Assembly (NCBI GenBank): GCA_965221635.1
Contig: OZ244902.1
Location: 1,302,001-1,366,000 of the forward strand
DNA: 64,000 nt
Origin: JAAXHB01 sp965221635
GTDB taxonomy: Bacteria; Actinomycetota; Acidimicrobiia; Acidimicrobiales; Aldehydirespiratoraceae
Reading direction: 5' to 3'
In this document: piece after piece, positions 1 through 8,420 of the stretch
How positions within the stretch are numbered: the stretch's first letter is position 1
Layout of the letters: each line of letters starts with the position of its first letter
Notes under the pieces: generated by a model
Database searches by the model: none
Told to the model about the DNA's origin: nothing
Seen by the model: the letters and a program-made list of their open reading frames with translations, nothing else
Made by a program: the position numbers and the translations under genes

Positions 1-2
1 TC

Positions 3-953
3 GAACAGGCAGGCGCCCATGTGACCTACGGGCTCATCGGTTTGAAGATTCACGCCAAGACGGCGATGATCGTTCGCCAGGAACCAGACGGCATAAGGCG
101 TTACTGCCACATCGGCACCGGCAACTACAACCAGCACACCGCGGCGATGTACGAGGACTTCGGGTTGTTGACCTGTGACGAGGTGGTGGGCGCGGACGTG
201 GCTCGCTTGTTCAACCAGCTCACCGGCTACGGGCGTGGCGTGCAGTACGACAGGTTGATGGTGGCGCCGGAGTCGCTGCGCGGCCGGATCATGGAACTCA
301 TCGAAGGCGAGATCTCGGCCCACCTCACATCCCTGCGACCCTCCGACCCGGGCCCGGATCCGGTTCCGGTCGTGGAATCGACATCGGCTGCCGTTGTGTC
401 ATCGGCCGAGACCGGCCCAACCGACGGGGCCGGTGTGTCACGTGGCCAAGGTGGGCGGATCATCATGAAGATGAACGCCCTGGTGGATCCTGACATGATC
501 GAGCAGCTCTACAAGGCGTCGCAGGCCGGGGTGGAGATCGACCTGATCGTGAGGGCTCAGTGCTGCCTGCGGCCCGGGGTGGCCGACCTCAGCGAACGAA
601 TCCGGGTGCGTTCGCTGGTGGGGCGCTACCTGGAACACTCCCGGGTGTACCACTTCGCCAACGGTGAGGGCCCAGGTCGCCCGGCCACTTACATCGGTTC
701 GGCCGATTTGATGAACCGCAACCTGGATCGCCGCGTTGAGGCGCTGGTTCGGGTGGCCGATGAGCGGCTTGCGGCGCGGGTGATGCAAGTGGTGCAGATG
801 TGCCTGAAGGACAACCGCCTGGCTTGGGCACTGGATTCGAGCGGCGTGTGGCGCCGCAACGAACCGGAGCCGGATCCGGTTCTGGACGCCCAGTTGTGCC
901 TGCAGGAACTGGCAACTCGACGGGCGGGCGCCGCGGGGCGTGTTCTACGATGA
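3..953 (+). CDS. ppk1: Polyphosphate kinase 1, C-terminal part (5' truncated by window edge)
   Basis: This is the C-terminal half of PPK1, which reversibly polymerises the gamma-phosphate of ATP into polyphosphate. The frame is open from base 3, so the apparent GTG at 21 is internal. LKIHAKTAM carries the histidine equivalent to the autophosphorylated His of E. coli PPK (His435), and YLEHSRVYHF carries the second conserved His region (His592). IGSADLMNRNLDRRVE is the typical C-terminal phospholipase-D-like block. Between EISAHL and RIIMKMNALVDP there is a Pro/Ser/Gly-rich linker of roughly 45 residues (bases about 327-460), longer than I expect for the family. The stop overlaps the likely GTG start of the next gene, suggesting cotranscription. 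Confidence 0.93.
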   Translation, partial: EQAGAHVTYGLIGLKIHAKTAMIVRQEPDGIRRYCHIGTGNYNQHTAAMYEDFGLLTCDEVVGADVARLFNQLTGYGRGVQYDRLMVAPESLRGRIMELIEGEISAHLTSLRPSDPGPDPVPVVESTSAAVVSSAETGPTDGAGVSRGQGGRIIMKMNALVDPDMIEQLYKASQAGVEIDLIVRAQCCLRPGVADLSERIRVRSLVGRYLEHSRVYHFANGEGPGRPATYIGSADLMNRNLDRRVEALVRVADERLAARVMQVVQMCLKDNRLAWALDSSGVWRRNEPEPDPVLDAQLCLQELATRRAGAAGRVLR

Positions 954-2496
954 CGCGGTGAGCGAAACGGGCGGCGTCAGCGACGATGGTTGGCTGAGGC
1001 CGGACTACCCGTACGAGAACTACCCCCAGGACCGCTACTCCGACGAAGAGTTCGGCGACCGCGACCTGTCCTGGACGGGCGTGCCGCCGCCGAGCGCCAC
1101 CGAGGGTGATCAGCCCTCACGGTCGGAGCACTTCGCGGCCGGTCACGGGGGGCACGGTGCGCAGGGCGAGCTTGCCGGCCAGGGTGGGCACGGCGCGCAG
1201 AGTGGGCATGGCGGTCAGGGGGTCAGCCCGTTTCAGCGTCTGGCGCGGGTACACGCGGCTGCGGCGGCCACCGATGCGGTGATCGCGGTTGCGCTTGCCG
1301 GGTCGATCTTCTTTTCGATCAGTCCCGACGCGGCACGTGAACGGGTGGCGTTGTACCTGGCGCTCACCATGGCGCCGTTCGCGGTGGTGGCGCCTCTGAT
1401 CGGCCCGGTGATCGATCGCATGCCCGGCGGTCGGCGAATCATGATCATCATCACCGTGGTGGGCCGTGCAGTGCTGGCGCTGATGATGATCGGCCACATC
1501 AACACGCTGTGGTTGTTCCCCGAGGCGTTCGCCTTGCTGGTGCTTCAAAAGAGCTACTCGGTGGCCAAGAGTGCCGTTGTTCCCCATTACGTGCCCACCG
1601 AATCCGACCTGGTGCAGGCCAACAGCCGCCTGGCGCTGCTGAGCGCGGTGATGAGCCTTGTGGGCGCCGTTGTGGGCGGGGCCCTCGTGTGGATCGGTGA
1701 CCCGTCATGGGCCGCGGGCGCGGCCACGATCGGTTACGGGCTCACCACCATGCTCACCCTGAAGTTGAGCTTGGTGGAGCCCCGCACCTCGAAGATCACC
1801 TCGGTGGAGCGTGCCGCGTTGCGCGCCGGCACGATCTTGTCGGCCGCCACCGCCATGGCGGTGCTGCGTTGCACGGTTGGGTTCGTGACGTTCCTGTTGG
1901 CCTTCGAGCTGCGCGGCGGCACAGAAGGGTTGGATGTGCGCCGCCTCGGCTCGGCTCTGGGCGCGGCGGTGGCCGCGGCGCGTGACATCGAAGTGGCCGA
2001 TTACCTGGATTTCGTGGTGGGCGATCCGGGTGCGCCGCCGTGGCACTTCGGTGTGGTTGTGGCCGCGGCCGGCCTGTGCGCCTTCGGCGGCGTTCGTTTG
2101 GCCCCGGTGCTGCGACGAGAGTGGAGCGAGGAGACCATCCTGGGCGGCGCATTGGCAACCGGGTTCGCGGCTGCCTTCGTGGCCGGAATGTCGGGAGGAC
2201 TGCTGGGGATGGCGCTGGTTGCTGCCGGGGTGTCGATTGCCGCGGCCGCGGGGAAGCTCGCGTTTGATTCGCTGGTGCAGCGAGACGCTCCCGACGCCGA
2301 CCACGGCCGCTCCTTCGCCAAGTTCGAGGCCCGGTTCCAGGTGGCGTGGGTGGTGGGCGCGTTCATACCGGTGGCGTTGCCGGTGGTGATTCCGCTGCCT
2401 GCGCGGCTGGGGTCGTTCGGGGTGGCCGCGCTGTTGGGCTTTGCGCTGTTTTCGTTTCTGATCGCTCACCGCAGCCAGTCCAAGATCACCGACTGA
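940..2496 (+). CDS. MFS-type membrane transporter with His/Gly-rich N-terminus
   Basis: A polytopic membrane protein of about 518 aa. The first ~105 residues are hydrophilic and low in complexity (repeats of GHGGHGAQ type). They are followed by about 11-12 hydrophobic segments, beginning near AVIAVALAGSIFF and ending near LLGFALFSFL. PLIGPVIDRMPGGRR resembles the MFS loop 2-3 motif (G-x-x-x-D-R-x-G-x-R). Substrate cannot be predicted. The start is either GTG 940, which overlaps the ppk1 stop by 14 nt, or GTG 958; neither has a strong ribosome-binding site. The gene is convergent with the zincin gene, and a hairpin lies at 2521-2540. Confidence 0.75.
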   Translation: MFYDDAVSETGGVSDDGWLRPDYPYENYPQDRYSDEEFGDRDLSWTGVPPPSATEGDQPSRSEHFAAGHGGHGAQGELAGQGGHGAQSGHGGQGVSPFQRLARVHAAAAATDAVIAVALAGSIFFSISPDAARERVALYLALTMAPFAVVAPLIGPVIDRMPGGRRIMIIITVVGRAVLALMMIGHINTLWLFPEAFALLVLQKSYSVAKSAVVPHYVPTESDLVQANSRLALLSAVMSLVGAVVGGALVWIGDPSWAAGAATIGYGLTTMLTLKLSLVEPRTSKITSVERAALRAGTILSAATAMAVLRCTVGFVTFLLAFELRGGTEGLDVRRLGSALGAAVAAARDIEVADYLDFVVGDPGAPPWHFGVVVAAAGLCAFGGVRLAPVLRREWSEETILGGALATGFAAAFVAGMSGGLLGMALVAAGVSIAAAAGKLAFDSLVQRDAPDADHGRSFAKFEARFQVAWVVGAFIPVALPVVIPLPARLGSFGVAALLGFALFSFLIAHRSQSKITD

Positions 2497-2520
2497 CCCG
2501 CCGGCGCCGGCGGTTGTGGT

Positions 2521-2540
2521 GGCCGCCGCGTGAGGCGGCC
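2521..2540. terminator. Inverted repeat between convergent genes
   Basis: GGCCGCC and GGCGGCC form a perfect 7-bp stem with a 6-nt loop, 25 nt after the MFS stop. There is no U-tract, so this is only a candidate terminator. Confidence 0.35.
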
Positions 2541-2544
2541 GCCC

Positions 2545-2650
2545 TTGCGTGGAGTGCCCTGCTCGGTGGCGACCCTTTTCGGCGGCGACCCTGTTCAGTG
2601 GGGCGCCTGGTTAAGTGGAGACCTGTCGCGTGGAGTGCCCTGCTCAGCGG
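2545..2650. repeat. Degenerate ~16-bp tandem repeats in convergent spacer
   Basis: The spacer contains several diverged copies of a ~16-nt unit (for example TTCGGCGGCGACCCTG, TTCAGTGGGGCGCCTG, GTTAAGTGGAGACCTG). The block GCGTGGAGTGCCCTGCTC occurs twice, near 2547 and 2630. See the finding on intergenic minisatellites. Confidence 0.5.
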
Positions 2651-4053
2651 GGCAGGTCGATGCGGGCCAGCCACAAACCGGGTGCGTCCACCTCGGCTGG
2701 GGTGGGAAGATTCCCCGGTGACGCAACCAGCCGGTTGAGCGCATCGGCTCCGGCCCTTTCGATCACACCGGCCACGAAGGCTTCGCCGCGCTCTGTTTGG
2801 TGTTGGCCAAGGTCGAAACCCATGATGCGTTCCAGGTACAGGTCGTGTTCGCTCAACCCGGCCCGATGATCGGCCTGTGCGCTGCGAAGGGAGTCGGTCT
2901 CGCCGATCAGCTTGCCCACCGCTTCGCCGGTCACATGGCCGATGTACCCGGCCAACGCGGTGGTGAGCGCCACCAGTTCGGGCGACGGCGCCACCTCCTC
3001 TGATTCTTCGTCGAGGTTGAAGGGAAGGTTCTCGTCTCCGAGCATTCCCATCATCTTCAGGTTGAGACCGCCCAGCCCCATCGAGGTCATGTCACCGGTG
3101 AGGGATTTCAGTTCGGCCAGTCCGGCGGTGAAACCGGCGGCGTGGCGCAACAGCAGCCTCTGGAGCGGGGATCTCACGTGATCCAGGCCCAGCACGGCGT
3201 GGTGCGCGGCCTCGCCCACGCACGCCCACAACCTGGTTGCGCTCAACTCCAGTCCGTGCTTGCGGGCGTGGGCGTCCACGTTGGGCAGAACCACGATCAC
3301 CGGTTCGTCCACCGGTCGGGGCACCGCGAGGCTGTAGCCGCCCATGGCACGCCGCGCCAGGCGACCCAGGGCGTTGCCCGCTGCGAAGGTTCCCGCGATT
3401 GGGCTCAGTGCATGTCCCAAACCGGCGAGCATTGCCGACATCGACGGGTCGTCCGGGTCGTCGGGTGGCGTGGCGTCGCTGTTCGGGGCGAGCATCGCGT
3501 TCAACAGGTCTTGGTAGTCGCGGTGAGTGCGGGCAAGCCAGCCGGCGGGGTTCACCACTTCCACCCTGAGGCTGCGACCGTGGCTGGGGTCGAGCCCTGT
3601 GGCGTTGGCCACCTGCAGTTCGGCAACGCGCATGAGCTGCTCGGTGGCGATGCGCTCGGAGGGGTCGACGTTGCGTTGAGGTTCGTCGGCGGTGGCCACG
3701 TTGAGGGCGATCATCTGAACCTGCTTGAGCAGGTCTGCGGAGTTGGTGGAAAGGCTTCGTGAGATCAGCTTGCTGAACTCCGCCAGCATGCGGCCCATGC
3801 CCTCCATGCCCAACATGTCGCCGAGGCCCTCGAAGTCGCCGAAGTCACCGACGCCGAACGGGTCGTCGGATGCCTCCTCCGAAGGTTCCCCACGGGCGCC
3901 GCTTTCGGATCCGCCGGCGTCGTCTGTCGCTTCGGGCCGGGAGCCCACCTTGCGGTCGAGTTCCTCGAAGGAGGCTTCGAGCCCTTCGCCCAGCCCTTCG
4001 AGGCTTTTGAAGGGATCGTTGTCGGCGGGATCGGTTGACGGATCACCGCTCAT
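2644..4053 (-). CDS. DUF2342/Zincin_2-like protein with degenerate metal motif
   Basis: A 469-aa protein resembling the actinobacterial zinc-dependent metalloprotease/'putative hydrolase' family (DUF2342, PF10103). Residues 1-75 are acidic and low in complexity. The folded region starts near residue 80 (LGMEGMGRMLAEF) and includes the characteristic NPAGWLARTHRD block near 168-179 and the AMGGYSLAVPRP region near 236-247. Where family members carry HExxH, this protein reads W-A-C-V-G-E-A-A-H-H, so residues 280-284 are GEAAH and the first zinc-ligand His is a Gly. The family assignment comes from overall pattern. Loss of catalysis is an inference. It is convergent with the MFS gene and divergent from the epimerase-like gene. 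Confidence 0.75.
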   Translation of the reverse strand: MSGDPSTDPADNDPFKSLEGLGEGLEASFEELDRKVGSRPEATDDAGGSESGARGEPSEEASDDPFGVGDFGDFEGLGDMLGMEGMGRMLAEFSKLISRSLSTNSADLLKQVQMIALNVATADEPQRNVDPSERIATEQLMRVAELQVANATGLDPSHGRSLRVEVVNPAGWLARTHRDYQDLLNAMLAPNSDATPPDDPDDPSMSAMLAGLGHALSPIAGTFAAGNALGRLARRAMGGYSLAVPRPVDEPVIVVLPNVDAHARKHGLELSATRLWACVGEAAHHAVLGLDHVRSPLQRLLLRHAAGFTAGLAELKSLTGDMTSMGLGGLNLKMMGMLGDENLPFNLDEESEEVAPSPELVALTTALAGYIGHVTGEAVGKLIGETDSLRSAQADHRAGLSEHDLYLERIMGFDLGQHQTERGEAFVAGVIERAGADALNRLVASPGNLPTPAEVDAPGLWLARIDLPR

Positions 4054-4117
4054 GGGGGCATCGTAGATCGATGCTCACGAGTTTGCCCCACCATGATCGG
4101 CGCCGTGAGGTGCTTCG

Positions 4118-5413
4118 ATGAGGGTGGTGGTTACCGGCGCGGCCGGTTCGGTGGGCCGGAGGGTGGTGGCGCAACTCCACGGCCGCAGCCTCACCCCGCA
4201 AGGTTCCGAACAGTCGCCGGGTTCGCCCGAGGCGGCACCGTCGGAACACGTGCCCGAGGTGGACGTGGTGGCGGTGGACGTGGCGGACATGTCCCGCTTC
4301 CCGCAGTCGGTGACCACGGCGCGGATCGACCTTGAGACAGACGATCTCAGCGGCGTGCTCAATGGTGCGCACACCGTGGTTCACCTGGCGTCCAAGAAGG
4401 GCGCGCCGCATGAGGCACCGGCAGTGGCCCGCAGCGAATCGGCGTTGCTGAGCCGACTGCTGGAGTCCATGACAGACGCCGGTGTGGGGCACCTGGTGGT
4501 GATGTCATCAGCGGCCGTTTACGGGGCGTGGCCACACAATCCGGTGCCACTCACCGAGGAATCCCCGGCGCAGCCCAATCCGGAGTTCTCCTGGGCGGTG
4601 TCGAGGCACCACCTCGAGGAGCTGGCCCGGCGTTGGAGCCAACAATCGTTTACGGCGGCCACTCCCAACGGCAACTCGTCTCCCGACGGTGAGTCGTCGC
4701 GCACCGGTGAATCGTCTCCCGACGGTAAGTCGCCTCTCACCGGTGAATCGTCTCCCGACGGTGAGTCGTCTCCAGGCGGTAAGGCGCGGGGCGCCGGTGA
4801 AGCCCCTGAGCGGGCCGTGTCGGATCGCGACGCCCCGGCGCGGCGAACGGTGGCGATCATGAGGCCTGCGCCTGTGGTGGCCACCGATCGTCTGGGCAAT
4901 CTGGCCCGTGCGCTGTGGTCGGCCCGGCAGGGTCTCACAGCCCGCGGGGATGTTCCGGTGCAGTACCTGCATGCCGACGACATGGCCTCCGCGGTGGTGA
5001 CGGTTGTGCTGTCCCAATGCGGCGGCGTGGTGAACGTGGCCCCCGACGGGTGGATCGCTCCGCACGCCTTGGCAGACCTGGAGGGGCCAAGACCGCGCCT
5101 GAGGGTGCGGCCGCACACGATGAGGTACCTCAACGACATGCGGGTGCGGTTGGGTTTTCCGCCCAAGTCCGAGGCGATGATGGCCTACATCCGCCACCCG
5201 TGGGTGATCACAAACCACCGGTTGCGCACCCTGGGCTGGACGCCAACCCACACCAACGAGGAGGCCTGGGTGGTGTCCCACGAGCCCGGCCCGCTCGAAT
5301 CCTTGTCGGCCCCGCGGCGCCAGAAGCTCATGCTGGGCGTGGCCGGTGGGTTGCTGCTGAGCGCGCTCGCCGGCATCGGCTGGCTGATTGCCCGGCTTCG
5401 TGGCCGTCGCTGA
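4118..5413 (+). CDS. NAD-dependent epimerase/dehydratase-like protein with C-terminal membrane anchor
   Basis: An extended-SDR protein of 431 aa. The N-terminus has the nucleotide-binding VTGAAGSVGRRV (residues 5-16), and VVMSSAAVYGAW near 127-138 is the conserved Ser-containing strand. The catalytic YxxxK should follow, but here the region reads SWAVSR, with Trp at 159 and Arg at 163. Residues 187-222 are six imperfect 6-residue repeats (SSPDGE type) encoded by an 18-bp DNA repeat. A hydrophobic helix at about 404-424, followed by RLRGRR, suggests anchoring in the membrane with the enzyme domain cytoplasmic. It may have lost classical epimerase chemistry and act as a binding or redox-sensing protein. 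Confidence 0.75.
   Translation: MRVVVTGAAGSVGRRVVAQLHGRSLTPQGSEQSPGSPEAAPSEHVPEVDVVAVDVADMSRFPQSVTTARIDLETDDLSGVLNGAHTVVHLASKKGAPHEAPAVARSESALLSRLLESMTDAGVGHLVVMSSAAVYGAWPHNPVPLTEESPAQPNPEFSWAVSRHHLEELARRWSQQSFTAATPNGNSSPDGESSRTGESSPDGKSPLTGESSPDGESSPGGKARGAGEAPERAVSDRDAPARRTVAIMRPAPVVATDRLGNLARALWSARQGLTARGDVPVQYLHADDMASAVVTVVLSQCGGVVNVAPDGWIAPHALADLEGPRPRLRVRPHTMRYLNDMRVRLGFPPKSEAMMAYIRHPWVITNHRLRTLGWTPTHTNEEAWVVSHEPGPLESLSAPRRQKLMLGVAGGLLLSALAGIGWLIARLRGRR
4676..4801 (+). repeat. 18-bp in-frame tandem repeat inside epimerase-like gene
   Basis: Six 18-nt units start at 4676, 4694, 4712, 4730, 4748 and 4766, with a diverged seventh at 4784. The core unit is TCGTCTCCCGACGGTGAG. Because the unit is a multiple of three, copy-number change would keep the frame. 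Confidence 0.85.
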
Positions 5414-5488
5414 TGTTGCCGTGACCTGTGCGGGCGGCCTGTGTGACCGGTGATCCCCCTATGACCGCTCGGCGCACAAGCACCTACG

Positions 5489-6049
5489 ATGGAGGCCGTG
5501 TTGAAGCCACCCACCCATGAAGACACCTGGCTGGCTCTCACGTCTGAACCCTTGCCTTCGTGTGATGCCGCAGCCTGGGTGGTTCTGCCCCACTGCGGGG
5601 CTTCGGTGGTGTTCAGCGGCATCGCCCGCGACCACGCTCTGCACCGTGCGGGCGTGGACTTGCTCGAATACGAGGCCTACGAATCCCAGGTCACACCAAG
5701 AATGGCCGCCATAGCCGACGAAATGCGTCACCGCTGGGCGGATCTGGGGCGCATTGCCATGCTGCATCGCATCGGCGCGCTCAAGGTGGGTGAAACCGCG
5801 GTGGTGGTGGCGGTGTCCTCCCCTCACCGCGACGCCGCCTTTGAGGCTGCCCGTTTCGGTATCGACACGCTCAAGTCGAGCGTTCCCATATGGAAGCGCG
5901 AACGCTGGCAGGGCGGACAAAGCTGGGGGTTGGAGCCACAGCACATCGCCGAGGTGCCTTCAAGTGTTCACGCCGCCGTGAACTCTGCGGGCCCCGCCGG
6001 TGACGTGGCGAGTGCGGGGCCTGTCACATCGGCGAGGGCCGCACAGTGA
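5489..6049 (+). CDS. moaE: Molybdopterin synthase large subunit
   Basis: MoaE transfers sulfur from thiocarboxylated MoaD to precursor Z (cPMP) to form molybdopterin, in the cytoplasm. The protein (186 aa) has VVFSGIARDH, LEYEAYESQ, MLHRIGALKVGE and VSSPHRDAAFEA, all typical of MoaE. The two catalytic lysines appear as K129 and K136 in LKSSVPIWKRERW, with the same seven-residue spacing as K119/K126 in E. coli. There is an N-terminal extension of about 30 residues and a C-terminal Ala/Ser-rich tail. No MoaD or other moa gene is adjacent. The stop overlaps the next start (GTGA), so the two are likely translationally coupled. Confidence 0.93.
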   Translation: MEAVLKPPTHEDTWLALTSEPLPSCDAAAWVVLPHCGASVVFSGIARDHALHRAGVDLLEYEAYESQVTPRMAAIADEMRHRWADLGRIAMLHRIGALKVGETAVVVAVSSPHRDAAFEAARFGIDTLKSSVPIWKRERWQGGQSWGLEPQHIAEVPSSVHAAVNSAGPAGDVASAGPVTSARAAQ

Positions 6050-6396
6050 GCGGCGCGGTCTTGGTGGTGCTGGTGGCCCTGGGCGTGGCCTTGTTTCTGA
6101 GTTTGGTGTTGTGGGCGCTGTCGTGGCTGCCGCGCAGGCCGCCACGAACCTTTCTTGAGGAACTCGGCGCCGTTTCGGCACGCTCAGGCAATCGGGTGGA
6201 GCCCTCCAGCGGGATCGCGCACCGGATGCCGATCGCGTCGACCCCTGTCACCGAGGCGCCGGCGAGCGCCGAGCCTGCCGAGTCCCCCGAGTCCCCCGAA
6301 TCCCCCGAAGAACGCGGCCACACGCCTGATGTCGGCGACCACCCACAGCGACCCGCGGTGGGTGACACATCGGCGGCTGTGGGCGACCCGAGGTGA
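6046..6396 (+). CDS. Small single-pass membrane protein, unknown
   Basis: A 116-aa protein with an N-terminal transmembrane helix (about residues 3-29, AVLVVLVALGVALFLSLVLW) followed by RRPPR and a disordered tail rich in Pro, Glu and Ser (ESPESPESPEE). I do not recognise a family. The GTG start overlaps the moaE stop by four bases, and the stop lies 3 nt before the mreB-like start, so it sits between them in one operon. A role as a small membrane partner of the MreB-like protein is conceivable, but context is the only support. Confidence 0.6.
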   Translation: MSGAVLVVLVALGVALFLSLVLWALSWLPRRPPRTFLEELGAVSARSGNRVEPSSGIAHRMPIASTPVTEAPASAEPAESPESPESPEERGHTPDVGDHPQRPAVGDTSAAVGDPR

Positions 6397-6399
6397 TAC

Positions 6400-7401
6400 G
6401 TGGCTCGAGACCTTGCCATTGATCTCGGCACGGCGAACACCCTGGTTTACGCCCGTGGTCTTGGGGTGGTGCTGAACGAACCCTCGGTGATCGCCATGGA
6501 CACCCGCACTCGTGATGTGCTGGCGGTTGGGCGACGGGCGTCGCGCATGATCGGACGCACGCCGGGAAACATCGTTGCGGTGCGACCGCTGCGCAAGGGC
6601 GCCATCACCGACTTCGACGTGACTCAGAGCATGATCAAACTGCTGCTCAACCAGGTGGGTGTGAGCCGGCTCAACAGGGCCAGGGTGGTGGTGTGCGTTC
6701 CCTCGGCGATCACCCCGGTGGAGCGCCGCGCCGTGATCGAGGCGGTGCGCCGAGCGGGGGCGTCGGAGGCCCGGCTCATCGATCAACCGCTGGCCGCCGC
6801 CATTGGCGCCAACCTGCCAATCAGCGAACCCGTCGGGTCGATGGTGGTGGACATCGGCGGCGGAACCACAGAAACGGCGATGCTGAGCATGGGTGGTGTG
6901 GTGGCAATCGAAGCAGTGCGGGTGGGCTCGTTCGACATTGACGACGCAATCCAGAGCTACCTTCGCCGTGAGCACGGACTGGCCATCGGCGAGCCCACAG
7001 CCGAGGAGACAAAGCTGGTGGCCGGATCCGCCACACCCACCCCAAAGGAGATGGGCGCCGAGGTGAGGGGCCGGGAACTCGTTTCGGGATTGCCGAAGCT
7101 GGTCACGCTCAGCGCCGAAGAGTTGAGGACTGCCATCGAGGAACCGGTGAGCGCCATGGTGGATTCGGCGGTTGGGTGCCTTGCGCAAGCCCCGCCCGAG
7201 TTGGCTCAGGACATCATCTTGCGAGGCATTCACATGGTGGGTGGCGGCAGCCTGTTGAGGGGCATGGACACCCGACTCTCGCGGGCCGCGTCGGTGAGGG
7301 TGCATCGGGTGAAGTTCCCGCTGGAGACGGTCGTGCTCGGCGCGGGAAAGTGCCTGGACAACTTCGCGTCAATGGCAGCCTTCGGGGACGACGTCACCTA
7401 A
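6400..7401 (+). CDS. mreB: MreB-type bacterial actin
   Basis: A 333-aa actin-fold ATPase of the MreB family, which forms membrane-associated filaments that organise cell-wall synthesis. The phosphate-1 motif DLGTANTLVY is at residues 8-17. VVVCVPSAITPVERRAV and the phosphate-2 motif VVDIGGGTTETAML are clear, and MVGGGSLLRGMD is the C-terminal adenosine motif. Length matches the family. The GTG start has GAGGTGAT a few bases upstream. It is not followed by mreC/mreD; the next genes are on the other strand. It may be a solitary or paralogous MreB. Confidence 0.9.
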   Translation: MARDLAIDLGTANTLVYARGLGVVLNEPSVIAMDTRTRDVLAVGRRASRMIGRTPGNIVAVRPLRKGAITDFDVTQSMIKLLLNQVGVSRLNRARVVVCVPSAITPVERRAVIEAVRRAGASEARLIDQPLAAAIGANLPISEPVGSMVVDIGGGTTETAMLSMGGVVAIEAVRVGSFDIDDAIQSYLRREHGLAIGEPTAEETKLVAGSATPTPKEMGAEVRGRELVSGLPKLVTLSAEELRTAIEEPVSAMVDSAVGCLAQAPPELAQDIILRGIHMVGGGSLLRGMDTRLSRAASVRVHRVKFPLETVVLGAGKCLDNFASMAAFGDDVT

Positions 7402-7410
7402 AGCACCCCC

Positions 7411-7490
7411 GCAGGACTAGCCGCGCACCGCCGGCCTCATGGGGCTTGACGCGAGGGCGTGCCGCAGGGGACTGGCCGCGCACCGCCGGC
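7411..7490. repeat. Pair of GC-rich direct repeats after mreB
   Basis: Two copies of a block ending CCGCGCACCGCCGGC occur near 7411-7435 and 7464-7490 in the 125-bp spacer between mreB and the HEAT-repeat gene. No clear terminator stem was seen. Confidence 0.4.
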
Positions 7491-7526
7491 TGCGTGGGAC
7501 TGGAGGCGGGGTTACAGGCAGGTGGG

Positions 7527-8420
7527 TTAGCCGCGCAGGCGGAGGATTTCCTCAGCGGCGGCTCTCACCTGTCGGTCGGGGTCGGTGGTGGCTCTTTGCA
7601 GCGCATCGGTGACAGCGGCGCCGTCGAAGACCGAAAGCGAGATCACAGCCCGGCGACGAACCGCGGGTTTGTCGGTGGTGCCCGCCAGAACCGCCTCAAG
7701 GCCGCCCGGGTCACCGATCGCGCCCAGTGACGCAACCGCGGCCTCTCGGCACAGTGCGTCGGGGTGGGTGGTGGCCAACCGACTCAACTCGCCTACCACC
7801 GCTGCGTTCCCGTAGATGCCGGTCTTGTGATCTGCCTGGTCGCGCAGAGCGACGCCGGCGCCGCCATCCGGACTGGCGCACGGGTGCTGTTCCCCTTGGT
7901 GAGAGTGGTCTGCTCCCGATACTTCGCCACATGCCCATGCGGCGGCCTGGTCGTCGGTAGTCGTATCCGCTCCGTCGTGGCGTGCTCCTAGTACTTCGCC
8001 ACATGCCCATGCGGCGGCCTCGGCCACTTGAGGATTCTCGTCATCGAGGCTTGCGACCATCTCGGTGAGCAGCCGGTTGCCGTGCCGCACGGCCAGTTCG
8101 AGCGCAGCCACTCGCACGGTGGGCTCGGGGTCGGCCAGCGCGGCGCGGATTTGGTCTGTTTCGAGGGTGTCGCACCGGTGCAAGGCCCGCAGCGCGGTGG
8201 CCCGCACACCTGGATCGTCGTCAAGCAGATGGCGTTGCGCGGTGTCGCTGTCGTTGCGGTGTCCGGCCTCGGCAGCCTCCAGGCGCCGTTGCAGCACAGT
8301 GCTCTTGCCTCGGTGGGCGCTTGTTGCCGGCAGGTCGCCGGCTTCTCCGAGGGCAAGTCCTCTTTGGCGGGCCCCTCCCTCTCCCTGGCCTCTTACTTCT
8401 CGCGAGGCGCTGTCAGGCAA
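7527..8420 (-). CDS. HEAT-repeat protein
   Basis: About 297 aa of alpha-helical HEAT/PBS-lyase-type repeats (DDPGVRATALRALHRC, ADPEPTVRVAALELAVRHG, DPDRQVRAAAEEILRLRG), which usually form a protein-binding solenoid. No catalytic residues are seen. The frame is open further upstream; TTG at 8420 is chosen because it overlaps the stop of the upstream membrane-protein gene by 8 nt, and GTG 8297 is an alternative. A segment containing AAAWACGEV is duplicated in frame 24 codons apart (bases about 7920-7949 and 7992-8021), with a Gly/Asp/His-rich insert between. It probably shares an operon with the upstream membrane protein and may bind it. Confidence 0.7.
   Translation of the reverse strand: MPDSASREVRGQGEGGARQRGLALGEAGDLPATSAHRGKSTVLQRRLEAAEAGHRNDSDTAQRHLLDDDPGVRATALRALHRCDTLETDQIRAALADPEPTVRVAALELAVRHGNRLLTEMVASLDDENPQVAEAAAWACGEVLGARHDGADTTTDDQAAAWACGEVSGADHSHQGEQHPCASPDGGAGVALRDQADHKTGIYGNAAVVGELSRLATTHPDALCREAAVASLGAIGDPGGLEAVLAGTTDKPAVRRRAVISLSVFDGAAVTDALQRATTDPDRQVRAAAEEILRLRG
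7920..8021 (-). repeat. 29-30-bp direct repeat within the HEAT gene
   Basis: The string ACTTCGCCACATGCCCATGC and its flanks recur exactly, starting at 7921 and 7993. The 72-bp offset equals 24 codons, an in-frame internal duplication of one repeat helix. Confidence 0.8.
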
